A stretch of 55,049 bases of DNA from Bacteroidota bacterium (lineage in GTDB: Bacteria; Bacteroidota; Bacteroidia; B-17B0; Aurantibacillaceae), in the NCBI GenBank assembly GCA_025363015.1, contig JANYEQ010000072.1, forward strand, positions 1 to 55,049. Direction: 5' to 3'. Positions 27,965-35,987 of the stretch are shown here, one piece after another. The position numbers were made by a program, and so were the translations under genes. The stretch's first letter is position 1. Every line of letters starts with the position of its first letter. The notes under the pieces were generated by a model, which was not told the DNA's origin, did no database searches, and was given only the letters and a program-made list of their open reading frames with translations.

Positions 27965-28426
27965 TTATTTTAAAATTTGGTTTAAATTAATTCCGTTGGT
28001 ATGAATTTTATTTACGTCGATTATAAATTTATTTTTTATTAGTTTTCGTCCGATTAATACTGTGTATCTCATTTTTTCGCGATTTGAGAGTGATAGCGTT
28101 GACCAAATTTTTTTTTGCCCTAATTTAATTAATGTTTTAATAATGTAGCGTTCTTCTAATTCGCCAAACGAATTTTTTATTTTTTTTTGAGAAAATTCTT
28201 CAAAATTAAATGTGTTAATTAGGTTTATTCCATTAATAGTTTGTGTAATTGAAAACGATAGAATAGGTTTTTCGTTTTTAATTGTAACAAAAATATTTTC
28301 ACAATGAATAGATGAGGTATAAGCCCCAGTATCTAATTTAGCTTCAACGCCAATAATACCAAGCAAAGGAAAATCAACAAACTCTCGTCGACCAATTAAA
28401 CGCATATTATTTTTATTAGTTTGCAT
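27965..28426 (-). CDS. rimB: RimB-type retropepsin-like protease (formerly ATP-dependent zinc protease family)
   Basis: 153 aa of the PF05618 family. D32-T-G-A in KLDTGAYTSSIHC is the retropepsin-like active-site motif. IGRREFVDFPLLGI at the start and VLIGRKLI near the end are family hallmarks. In Pseudomonas fluorescens RimB acts with RimK on ribosomal protein S6. It overlaps the upstream FAD oxidoreductase by 11 bp and precedes rimK by 6 bp, so the pair is co-transcribed. Confidence 0.85.
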   Translation of the reverse strand: MQTNKNNMRLIGRREFVDFPLLGIIGVEAKLDTGAYTSSIHCENIFVTIKNEKPILSFSITQTINGINLINTFNFEEFSQKKIKNSFGELEERYIIKTLIKLGQKKIWSTLSLSNREKMRYTVLIGRKLIKNKFIIDVNKIHTNGINLNQILK

Positions 28427-29480
28427 TTTTATACAAATGGTAAAAACGTTTTACATCAACCTCAATATTTAAATCTTGTTTTTGTAGGTAGAAATTTACA
28501 AAATTATTTGCAAAATAAGGCGCTAACATCACACCTTTTGTTCCTAAACCATTAAATATATGTAAATTTTTATAATATGGATGTGAGCCTAAAATTGGTC
28601 GCCTATCAATAGACGATGGCCTAATGCCCGCTTGATGCTGTATTATTTGATAATCAGCATCTATTAAATGGGTTAGTTTTTGTTGTAATTCATTGTTTGC
28701 TTTTTGAGTGGTTGTTTGACTTAAATTGCTCCATTCATAGGTTGCGCCCACTTTAAATGTATTTGGTTGCGTATTAAAAATAAATCCGTTTTTATTTAAT
28801 ATGGCATTTTCAATATTTAATTGATTGCTTTTAATGGTAATAGTTTCTCCTTTTGCTGGGTTTAGCTTTAACCAATTAAAGTGAGGGTTATCTTTAAGCA
28901 AATAACCTTCGCAAAAAATAATATTTTTATAATTTACATTTTTATACGAAATATATTCGGCTTTAATACTTAAATCAGAATAATTAAATGTTTGATTTAT
29001 AAAATTTAGCTTAAATATTTTTTCGGTTTCTAAAATAAAAGCGGGCACATCAAGTGTTCCACATTTTTTAACAATACCAAACTCTGTATTAAGTTTGGCT
29101 TTTTTAAAGGCTTCTGGAACTTTTGTATAAATAGTTTTATCTAAAAATGAGGTCAATTCATTTTCGGTTTTTTTTAACCACAATTTTTTTTCTTGTTCTT
29201 CAAAAAACGATTTTAATATGGGGCGATGAGTAATTATTTTTTGTGTAAAATTTTTCTCAATTGTTTCGTAAAAAGGAATTAAATAATCAATTAACTCATT
29301 GGCTAACCAACTTTTTGTCATTCGTTTAAATACAATAGGGTTCCATATTCCAGCTGCTGCATTTGAACAATTACTTAAATTTGAATTGCCAACTAATGTA
29401 AATGTAATATCATAATTTTTAAATGTATGAGCTAAAACATTTGCTGCCAAACCATTACCTACTATTAAAAAATGTATCAT
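28416..29480 (-). CDS. FAD-dependent oxidoreductase of the DAO (DadA/ThiO/glycine oxidase-like) family
   Basis: 354 aa. The dinucleotide fold starts at residue 1: FLIVGNGLAANVLAHTF (a G-x-G-x-x-A variant). NAAAGIWNPIVFKRMTKSW (about 46-64) follows, and the C-terminal flavin clamp is AGIRPSSIDRRPILG then IFNGLGTKGVMLAPYFA. This is the DadA/MnmC-like amine oxidase branch found in Bacteroidota. It probably oxidises an amino acid or a modified amine. Its stop overlaps the rimB start by 11 bp, placing it in the rimK cluster. The substrate is unknown. Confidence 0.8.
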   Translation of the reverse strand: MIHFLIVGNGLAANVLAHTFKNYDITFTLVGNSNLSNCSNAAAGIWNPIVFKRMTKSWLANELIDYLIPFYETIEKNFTQKIITHRPILKSFFEEQEKKLWLKKTENELTSFLDKTIYTKVPEAFKKAKLNTEFGIVKKCGTLDVPAFILETEKIFKLNFINQTFNYSDLSIKAEYISYKNVNYKNIIFCEGYLLKDNPHFNWLKLNPAKGETITIKSNQLNIENAILNKNGFIFNTQPNTFKVGATYEWSNLSQTTTQKANNELQQKLTHLIDADYQIIQHQAGIRPSSIDRRPILGSHPYYKNLHIFNGLGTKGVMLAPYFANNFVNFYLQKQDLNIEVDVKRFYHLYKNAN

Positions 29481-29487
29481 TTTAAAA

Positions 29488-30090
29488 TTAGTTAGTTCTT
29501 ACGTTTGGATTATAATTTCGTTTTATTCCTCTATACGAATCAGAAAAAAATAAAATTAGTTTAATACCCGCCATAGCTTGCATTTGATTGACTTCGGCAT
29601 ATACTTCAATACCAGCGCCTATATCATAAGTAATTTTTTTTATAGCTTGTGCGCAAGTGTAAACCCCTATATTATTATAAAATTTAGGCTTAAAAGTACT
29701 ACCAGTATCTGGCACTGCGTATACCCCATACGAATAATTTAAACCACCATAAATTGCAAAATTAAAATTAGTTGTTTCTTTACGTAAGCCATAACCCAAA
29801 TGCCCCGAAACGTTATTATAACCTTTAACCTCTTTACCGCTTAGTAAAATTCCTGTTTGAAGTTTATGATTATAAATATGAAACTGAATATCGGCACCAA
29901 CTGTTTTTTGAATGTCGCTTCGAAGGGTTGAACCTAAATAACCAAGGCCAATCGAAAAATAATTATTATGAATACGGTAGCGTTTTCCATCGGCAATAAT
30001 TTCTTCTTTTCGATTATAAACAGGTTTTTCTTGCTGAGCAAAGCTGCTTATACTTTTGATTAAAATAAATATGAAAAAAAAGTATTTAAT
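29488..30090 (-). CDS. Outer-membrane protein with signal peptide; frame requires an ATT start
   Basis: 200 aa when read from the ATT at 30090. The frame is open with no ATG, GTG or TTG until far inside the protein (TTG at 29799, which would remove the signal and half the barrel). Reading ATT as the start gives a textbook signal peptide, MKYFFFIFILIKSISSFAQQ, then amphipathic strands (YFSIGLGYLG, FAIYGGLNYSYGVY, GAGIEVYAEV, GIKLILFF). An in-frame stop lies three codons upstream. The product is probably a small beta-barrel. Alternatively the start was lost by mutation or a sequencing error. It is the first gene of the rimK-tatA cluster, 7 bp before the FAD enzyme. Confidence 0.7.
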   Translation of the reverse strand: MKYFFFIFILIKSISSFAQQEKPVYNRKEEIIADGKRYRIHNNYFSIGLGYLGSTLRSDIQKTVGADIQFHIYNHKLQTGILLSGKEVKGYNNVSGHLGYGLRKETTNFNFAIYGGLNYSYGVYAVPDTGSTFKPKFYNNIGVYTCAQAIKKITYDIGAGIEVYAEVNQMQAMAGIKLILFFSDSYRGIKRNYNPNVRTN

Positions 30091-30128
30091 AAGTTTTTAA
30101 ATTTAAACAATATTTAGTGTTTTTTTAT

Positions 30129-30136
30129 TAAATTTA
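30129..30136 (+). promoter_or_regulatory. -7-like element TAAATTTA, 4 nt before the lipoprotein ATG
   Basis: TAAATTTA differs from TAnnTTTG only in the last base and ends exactly four bases before the ATG at 30141, the same spacing as at 347 and 14515. The region is very AT-rich, so chance similarity is possible. Confidence 0.3.
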
Positions 30137-30140
30137 TATA

Positions 30141-30668
30141 ATGAAAGTTTATAATTTATATTTAAAACTTATTTGTTTTGTTTTTATTTTTTACGCTTGT
30201 TCTGATAGAGAAAATCAAAAGATAGAAGGTAATATTATTAACAAAATTGACTCTTCAGCCATAACCACACTAAAATGGATAGAAGGAAGCTTTGAATATA
30301 GCAATGCTAAAGGCATTTATAAAGAAACTTGGAAAAAAATAAATAATGCTGAATACAAAGGCTTTGGCTGTTTTTGTATTAAAGCTGATACCGTTTTTAT
30401 GATGAATATGAGACTCTATAAAGTAGAAAATACTATAAAAATGAGTTATAAAGTTAACCGCCAAAACGAAAATAAGGATATAGATTTTATATTATCAAAA
30501 CAACTTAATAATGTATATGTATTTGAGAATCCATTTAGAGATTTTCCTTCAATAATGCAGTATAAATTTTTGGGCGATAGCGCAATTGAAGTAAAAGAGA
30601 GCGGTTTTGAAGATAATAAAGCAAAAGTAGTAGAGTTTACTGTTACAAGAGGAAAACAATTTTTTTAA
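30141..30668 (+). CDS. DUF6265-like lipoprotein
   Basis: 175 aa. The signal peptide ends in a lipobox FIFYAC (Cys at about residue 20), so it is likely a lipoprotein. The body opens LKWIEGSFEYS with KETWKKI, the W-x-x-G-x-W/F pattern of DUF6265-type lipocalin-like domains, and continues in short beta strands. Function unknown. It diverges from the outer-membrane protein gene (50 bp between starts), and its stop overlaps the convergent phosphatase stop by 4 bp. Confidence 0.7.
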   Translation: MKVYNLYLKLICFVFIFYACSDRENQKIEGNIINKIDSSAITTLKWIEGSFEYSNAKGIYKETWKKINNAEYKGFGCFCIKADTVFMMNMRLYKVENTIKMSYKVNRQNENKDIDFILSKQLNNVYVFENPFRDFPSIMQYKFLGDSAIEVKESGFEDNKAKVVEFTVTRGKQFF

Positions 30669-32992
30669 GCTTTAATGCCTATTACCAATATATCATCTAT
30701 TTGTTCGGTGTGTTTGCACCAATCTTCAATATAATTAGTAAGATATTTATGTTGCTGTGCCATGCTCTGATTTTGTATAGACAGTAAAATTTCTTTGAAT
30801 TTTTTGGTCATTAATTTCTTTTTATTGGGGCCACCAAATTGGTCGGCATACCCATCGCTAAATAAATAAATGGTATCGTTTTTATCTAATACAATGCTAT
30901 GTTGTTCAAATACTTGATTTACATCAGTATGCCCTCCTATAGCTTGTTTTGTAGCTTTTATTTCTTCCACTTCAGTACTATTATTTTTAATTATCCATAA
31001 AGGACGATTAGCACCTGCATATTTTACATGAGTAGCTTTGGCATTACTTAAAAATGCCGGAAATGTACATAAACAAATATCCATACCATCTTTTGTGCCT
31101 GCTTCTCCTCCTTGCCTAAGAGCTTGTTTAATACCTCTGTTTAGTCCACTTAGTATTTTTGAGGGCTCGCAACTTTCATCTACCGCGTCTTTTAGTTTTT
31201 CGTTACCCACCATACTCATAAAAGCACCCGGTACACCATGCCCAGTACAATCTACCGCTGCAATTACTAAATCTCCACTTTTAGTTTGAGCATTAGCATA
31301 TTGGTCGGTAAAAAAATAAAAGTCACCGCTAACAATATCTTTTGGTTTATATAAAATAAAATAATTTTTTAGGTAAGCATTTATTTCCTCTTCTGGCGGT
31401 AAAATAGCGTATTGAATGCGTTTAGCATACTGAATGCTTTGCTCAGTTTCTTCGTTTTTTAATTCAATTATTTTGCTTTTTTCTTCGAGTTCGGCCGCTT
31501 GTTTAGCTAATAAAATATTGGCTTTCTTTTTTTGTTGAATGTTTCTAACCAAAAAGAAAGAGAATATAGCTACTACGCCTAATACACCAATCATAAAGTA
31601 GAGGTATAGTAAGTTTTGTTTTAACTCACCTTCTTTAATTTTCTTTTCGCGATTAGCCATATCTAATTCGGTTAATTGCAATTGTCCTAATTTTTTTTCG
31701 GCACTTAGTTCATTACTTGCTTTATTTAATTGCGAATCTTTAGTACGTAATTCCATTTCTTGCATTTTGCGTACCAGTGCTAATCGCTCAAATTCTTTAT
31801 CTTTTTGAGAAGCTTCAATTTCTTGTAACCTCATTTTTTCTAGCTGTTGTGTGTACTGTAATTCTTTAATTTTTTTTTCTTTAGCATTAATTTCAGCTTG
31901 ATCTATCGCATCTTTTGCTTTCGTTTCGGCTTCAATTTTTTGAGCTAAAATCTCAGCTTCACGGGCTTTTATTTCAGCTTCTTTTAGCTGTTGACTTTGT
32001 GTTAAAAGTTCAATTTCTTTAGCTTTTTTTTCGGCTTCAATGCGTAGGTTTTCAATTTCTAATTTTTTATTATCATCAGCAGCTTTTGCCAACATTAACT
32101 TTGTGGTTTCGCTAATACCACTGACTTCTTTTTTAAATAAATGTACGTATGAGCCATCGGCAACAAACTTTTTTTTACGTTTACTAAAATAAATTTTACC
32201 GGATGGTTTGTTTAATAAAAAACCAAATAATTCGGTAGTAGCTGCTGCTGCAATATTATCATACATTACAACTTTCCAATCATCTAATTTATAAATACTT
32301 GTATCAAAAATATTATTAGTATATGCATTAATTAACAGCGATTGTGAATTAAAACCTTGTTTGGTAAATCTTAGAATATATTCAAAATTTAAATCTAATT
32401 TATAGTTAAACTCGCCGTTAGCGTTTGTGGTTAATTCGGCAATTTCAAAATCGTTACGCTCAATAATTACTTTTACACCTTCAATATTTTTTCCTAACGA
32501 TTTTGTAACATATCCTTTAAAATCTAAATAGCCATTGGTATTTGCACTTAATACGTTTCGTTTAATTTTATTTCCATTGCTATCAAAAATATAATATTCG
32601 CCTACAAAATTTTTATTTTCTATATCTCCTTCAAGCATAATTTTACCATCGGTATTAAAAAAGCGCGCAATACCTTTTGGAGAATCGTTAAGGTATGTAA
32701 TTTCGCTTTTAAGTTTGTTGGTATGGTGATAGGTTTTCCAGGTTTTATTTTTTTTATTATTAATATAAAAACCTTCTTCAACTATTTGTTTGCTGTTAAA
32801 CAGGCGGTGTGTCCACCCTTTTTTATCTTTCCCAAAATAAATCCAACGGCCCTGCTTTAAATCATTTTTATCCACACGATTTATAGTATCGCCAAAATGT
32901 ATATCAAAATCTTTATAAGACGATTTATTTACTTGTGAAAAAGTAAAAAGATGAGTTATAAAAAATAAATATAATAAAAGTAGTTTTTTCAC
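30665..32992 (-). CDS. Membrane-anchored PP2C/SpoIIE-type serine phosphatase with sensor region
   Basis: 775 aa. A signal peptide is followed by MORN-like repeats (about 45-155, GRWIYFG, EEGFYINNKKNKTWKTY) and a carboxypeptidase-regulatory-like beta domain (about 160-235). Next come a long coiled coil (about 300-455, rich in KAKEIE), one membrane helix (about 465-490, FMIGVLGVVAIFSFFLV), a second coiled coil, and the SpoIIE phosphatase domain. That domain has metal ligands in SGDFYFF, AVDCTGHGVPGAF and DGYADQFGG. The periplasmic part probably senses a cue and controls dephosphorylation of a serine on an anti-sigma or STAS-like partner. No such partner is adjacent. Expression is probably from the promoter at 33037-33067. 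Confidence 0.85.
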   Translation of the reverse strand: MKKLLLLYLFFITHLFTFSQVNKSSYKDFDIHFGDTINRVDKNDLKQGRWIYFGKDKKGWTHRLFNSKQIVEEGFYINNKKNKTWKTYHHTNKLKSEITYLNDSPKGIARFFNTDGKIMLEGDIENKNFVGEYYIFDSNGNKIKRNVLSANTNGYLDFKGYVTKSLGKNIEGVKVIIERNDFEIAELTTNANGEFNYKLDLNFEYILRFTKQGFNSQSLLINAYTNNIFDTSIYKLDDWKVVMYDNIAAAATTELFGFLLNKPSGKIYFSKRKKKFVADGSYVHLFKKEVSGISETTKLMLAKAADDNKKLEIENLRIEAEKKAKEIELLTQSQQLKEAEIKAREAEILAQKIEAETKAKDAIDQAEINAKEKKIKELQYTQQLEKMRLQEIEASQKDKEFERLALVRKMQEMELRTKDSQLNKASNELSAEKKLGQLQLTELDMANREKKIKEGELKQNLLYLYFMIGVLGVVAIFSFFLVRNIQQKKKANILLAKQAAELEEKSKIIELKNEETEQSIQYAKRIQYAILPPEEEINAYLKNYFILYKPKDIVSGDFYFFTDQYANAQTKSGDLVIAAVDCTGHGVPGAFMSMVGNEKLKDAVDESCEPSKILSGLNRGIKQALRQGGEAGTKDGMDICLCTFPAFLSNAKATHVKYAGANRPLWIIKNNSTEVEEIKATKQAIGGHTDVNQVFEQHSIVLDKNDTIYLFSDGYADQFGGPNKKKLMTKKFKEILLSIQNQSMAQQHKYLTNYIEDWCKHTEQIDDILVIGIKA

Positions 32993-33036
32993 ACAAAAAT
33001 TAAATCAAAAATAAAAATAATTTTAATTATTGTAAA

Positions 33037-33067
33037 CAAAGATAAACGAATAAATAGGAATAGGAAA
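33037..33067 (-). promoter_or_regulatory. Promoter for the SpoIIE-type phosphatase
   Basis: On the minus strand a perfect -7 TATCTTTG (33044-33037) is preceded, after exactly 19 bp, by TTTC (33067-33064), a one-base variant of the -33 TTTG. The leader to the ATG at 32992 would be about 40 nt. Confidence 0.55.
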
Positions 33068-33101
33068 TTTGATACTGTAAATTATCTATTTATTACTGCA
33101 T

Positions 33102-33551
33102 CTACTTAACTTTTACTGATAAATCAACGGTTTTAGGGGGTAAACACATGGCGTCGTTACAGCACATAAAATCTACCTTAAAAGTAATTGTTGGCTTTAC
33201 ATTTGCACTAAATTTAATTTTTTGTTTAAACTCAGCTTTACCTGTAAATACAAATATTTTAGCGTCAAAGGCTTTTACAAACTCTTCGTGAGCATTACTT
33301 TCTTCGGTTTTACCAACTAATAGATACTGTTTGCTGGCATCAAATTTAAATGACGTGGGTATTGGTCCAGCATCGCTTTCGCGTTGTGAATAGGTATGCC
33401 AACCTTTTTCAATAGTAGCAATAATAATAATTTCACCCTCCGTAGCCGAAATATTTTTGTAAGTAGCTTGCCAAGTAACAGGGTTTTGCGTTTGAGAGTT
33501 TAAAGTAAACGCCATTAAAAATGTTGTAAGTATTAAGATGTATTTTTTCAT
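33102..33551 (-). CDS. DsbD N-terminal-domain-like secreted protein
   Basis: 149 aa. Signal peptide about 1-20 (TLNSQ). The mature part WHTYSQRESDAGPIPTSFKF and FMCCNDAMCLPPKTVDL matches the immunoglobulin-like DsbD-alpha domain. In such domains two cysteines (one of the CC pair and the Cys before LPP) shuttle electrons from membrane DsbD to periplasmic partners. Here the domain stands alone without the membrane and thioredoxin parts, as is common in Bacteroidota. It lies 109 bp upstream of the phosphatase, apparently with its own transcript. Confidence 0.8.
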   Translation of the reverse strand: MKKYILILTTFLMAFTLNSQTQNPVTWQATYKNISATEGEIIIIATIEKGWHTYSQRESDAGPIPTSFKFDASKQYLLVGKTEESNAHEEFVKAFDAKIFVFTGKAEFKQKIKFSANVKPTITFKVDFMCCNDAMCLPPKTVDLSVKVK

Positions 33552-33620
33552 TTTTGTTAGTTTTAATAAAGTTGGTGTTTTTTATTTGACTTATAAAGCG
33601 ATACATTAATTATTTAACAA

Positions 33621-35564
33621 TTATTTGCCTAAATTTTTTAATTGATTGTATATTATTTTTAAATCGTTTTCTATTTTATAATCTTTAGCGTAGTTTAAAA
33701 ACGATTTGTTTAGTTGTTCGTGGCTTGTAACGTTGGCAGATGGTGTTAGTACGGATGGGCGAATACTTGGTAAATCTTTACGAGGATTTTTACCGTAGCC
33801 CACCCAAGAGTAATAACCAAACAATACTCTAAAACAATTTGAAATAAAACTTAGTTTGTTTTTTTGTACTAAAATAAACAACCAAAAAAACAATAATAAA
33901 AAACTACTCACGCAAATATCTAAGAGACGTTTTTTGCGCTTATTTTCGGGTCTGCCAACATTATTAACATCAATTACATATAAATCTCCAGCGGTATCAA
34001 TACTATTACTTCCAATAATACTATAGCTTTCGGGCGGTGCAATTTTAAATTCAATGCCTTTAGTAACAAGAGTTACCATTTTAGCAATAATATCTTGTGA
34101 TGAGATATCTTTAGCACAAAAAATAATTTCGTTTAATTGATGTATATCAATGGCTTCATCTACTTGATGAAAATGTCCAATGTAATTTTCGTTTTTTACC
34201 CCATTACCTTCACTACTAATAAAACCAACAAATTCAGGATTTAAGTGTGTTTGTTTTAGTAAATTGTTTACCCGATTAAACTCTACTTCGCTGCCAATAA
34301 TGGCTAATCGGGTAGTAATGTTTAAGCTCCCAATTTTAAATTTTTTAATGTTTAAAGTATGATATAAAAACCGAGTAGCTAAGTAAATAAACAAAGTACC
34401 CATTGCACCTATTAAAATTAATGCACGCGAAAAACGATAATATTCGGGCAGTAATGAGTATAAAATTAAAATAAATGCTGTACCTGCTAATACACCTCTT
34501 ATTAATTTACCAAATTTTAAAGGCACATCATAACCGCCACTCAGAAAGGTAAAAAACATCCAAACTAAGGTATAAAGCGGAAAAAATAAATTTAAAATTT
34601 GCTTTGAATAAAAGTTTGGATACAGTTTAAAATTTGTTTCGTAAATGGTTTTACAAGCATACAAACCCACTAATATTAAGCAAAAATCAATTGTTGGAAA
34701 AAACCACTGTTTAATAAAACGCGCTATAATTGCCATTAAGGCTCTTAAATAAATGGCAATATGAATTAAAAAATTAAATGTACGTGCATTACTTTGGCTA
34801 AAATGTTTTTTAGCAAAAATGGCCATTGCCTTATAAAATACAATAACGTAATTAACACTACTTTTTTTTGTACTCTCGCCTTTATAATGAATAATACTGC
34901 TATTGGCAAAATAATAATTTTTATAGCCAGCTTGTGTTATGCGATAACTAAGGTCAATATCTTCGCCATACATAAAAAAGGTTTCATCTAATAAACCTAC
35001 TTTATTTATAGTTTCTTTTTGCATTAGCATAAAAGCACCACTTAAAACGGCAACTTGATGGTTTTTATTTTTATCTAAATAGGTTAAATGATACTGCCCA
35101 AATTTTTTAGAGTGAGGAAATAATTTTGAAAGCCCAAAAATTTTATAAAAAGCCACTGCTGGTGTGGGTAAACCACGCTTACTTTCGGGTAAAAAAAGGC
35201 CTTTACCATCAAGCATTTTTATGCCTAAGCCACCAATTGTGGCATCGGCATCCATAAATGCCAATGTTTTTTCAAAAGTATCTTCTTGTACTACGGTATC
35301 TGGATTTAATAATAAAATATACTTACCTGTTGCTAATTTTATAGCTTGGTTATTTGCTACGGCAAAGCCAGTATTTACTGTGTTAACAATTAATTTTACT
35401 TGTGGAAACTTTTGTTTTATAAGGGCTACAGAGCCATCTACCGAATTATTATCAACTACAAATACCTCGGCATTAATTTGTTTTAATGATTTATATACAG
35501 AATACAAGCACTGTTCAATAAAGTGCTTTACATTGTAATTAACTATAATTATAGACAGTTGCAG
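33621..35564 (-). CDS. GT2 glycosyltransferase fused to a sugar-transferase-like membrane region; CTG start likely
   Basis: 647 aa from CTG at 35564. Residues 1-240 are a WbbL-like rhamnosyltransferase-type GT2 domain: QLSIIIVNYNVKHFIEQCLY, the metal-binding NPDTV, DETFFMYGEDIDLSYR with the catalytic ED, and SIIHYKGES. Four or five membrane helices, a Rossmann-like region (TRLAIIGSEVEFNRV) and a short tail with RKKRLLDICVSSFLLLFFW follow. This layout recalls polyprenyl-phosphate sugar transferases, but the catalytic C-terminus is reduced. The first ATG/GTG/TTG (TTG at 35507) would delete the first beta strand of the GT2 fold. CTG gives MQLSIIIVNYNV, the normal family start. It probably builds cell-surface glycan. 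Confidence 0.8.
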   Translation of the reverse strand: MQLSIIIVNYNVKHFIEQCLYSVYKSLKQINAEVFVVDNNSVDGSVALIKQKFPQVKLIVNTVNTGFAVANNQAIKLATGKYILLLNPDTVVQEDTFEKTLAFMDADATIGGLGIKMLDGKGLFLPESKRGLPTPAVAFYKIFGLSKLFPHSKKFGQYHLTYLDKNKNHQVAVLSGAFMLMQKETINKVGLLDETFFMYGEDIDLSYRITQAGYKNYYFANSSIIHYKGESTKKSSVNYVIVFYKAMAIFAKKHFSQSNARTFNFLIHIAIYLRALMAIIARFIKQWFFPTIDFCLILVGLYACKTIYETNFKLYPNFYSKQILNLFFPLYTLVWMFFTFLSGGYDVPLKFGKLIRGVLAGTAFILILYSLLPEYYRFSRALILIGAMGTLFIYLATRFLYHTLNIKKFKIGSLNITTRLAIIGSEVEFNRVNNLLKQTHLNPEFVGFISSEGNGVKNENYIGHFHQVDEAIDIHQLNEIIFCAKDISSQDIIAKMVTLVTKGIEFKIAPPESYSIIGSNSIDTAGDLYVIDVNNVGRPENKRKKRLLDICVSSFLLLFFWLFILVQKNKLSFISNCFRVLFGYYSWVGYGKNPRKDLPSIRPSVLTPSANVTSHEQLNKSFLNYAKDYKIENDLKIIYNQLKNLGK

Positions 35565-35603
35565 AATTAAGTGTATAACGTTAAAACGCTAAAATAATTA
35601 TAA

Positions 35604-35633
35604 TTGTTAAAATAATTTATTTTTTTATCTTTG
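35604..35633 (+). promoter_or_regulatory. Strong promoter for tRNA-Arg
   Basis: TTG (35604-35606, within ATTGTTAAAA) and a perfect -7 TATCTTTG (35626-35633) are separated by 19 bp. This is the textbook Bacteroidota layout. Transcription would start near 35640, about 58 nt before the tRNA. Confidence 0.75.
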
Positions 35634-35697
35634 CAACCTTAAAAATAAGTTTTTTGAAAAATACTTTATTTTATTTAAAAAAAACTGTTTTTTATTT

Positions 35698-35771
35698 GGT
35701 CCCATAGCTCAACTGGATAGAGCAACGGTTTTCTAAACCGTAGGTCCTTGGTTCGAGCCCAAGTGGGACTA
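35698..35771 (+). tRNA. tRNA-Arg (anticodon UCU)
   Basis: 74 nt cloverleaf. The acceptor stem is GGTCCCA with TGGGACT (a G-U first pair), with T8-A9 and discriminator A35771. The anticodon stem is ACGGT/ACCGT with loop TTTCTAA, giving anticodon TCT at 35732-35734. The T-arm is CTTGG-TTCGAGC-CCAAG. CCA is not encoded. It reads AGA, the preferred Arg codon class in such AT-rich genomes. It is followed at once by an intrinsic terminator. Confidence 0.95.
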
Positions 35772-35774
35772 CAG

Positions 35775-35805
35775 AAGAGGGTCATGAAAATAATCCTCTT
35801 TTTTT
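35775..35805 (+). terminator. Intrinsic terminator after tRNA-Arg
   Basis: The stem AAGAGG/CCTCTT with a 14-nt loop is followed by five further T. It lies 4 nt after the tRNA. Confidence 0.75.
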
Positions 35806-35987
35806 ATGTCTCAAATTCAATGCTTCAGAGTGTTCGGATGGTTCGATCTTTTTTGTTTTACAGAACAGGTTTCTTAAACGGATATAATAAGGATTAAGTT
35901 TAATTTTGTAATAGTGACATTTAGGAGATTCGAACCCGGTTGCATTAATCACATTTTAGTAAATTTACTTTCGATAAACACACCATT
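35806..35987. other. Junction segment between tRNA-Arg and the Crp/Fnr gene
   Basis: 182 bp without a convincing gene. Two T-loop-like words occur: GGTTCGATC at about 35839 on the plus strand, and the complement of GGGTTCGAATC at 35927-35937. They could be worn tRNA 3' ends left by integration next to the tRNA, but neither forms a full T-arm and neither matches the tRNA-Arg end exactly. Confidence 0.3.

Noticed and set aside
35927-35937. Second tRNA gene or attachment site on the minus strand
   Set aside because: Only a T-loop-like word is present; the T stem does not pair and no anticodon arm or acceptor can be folded. No direct repeat of the tRNA-Arg end was found.
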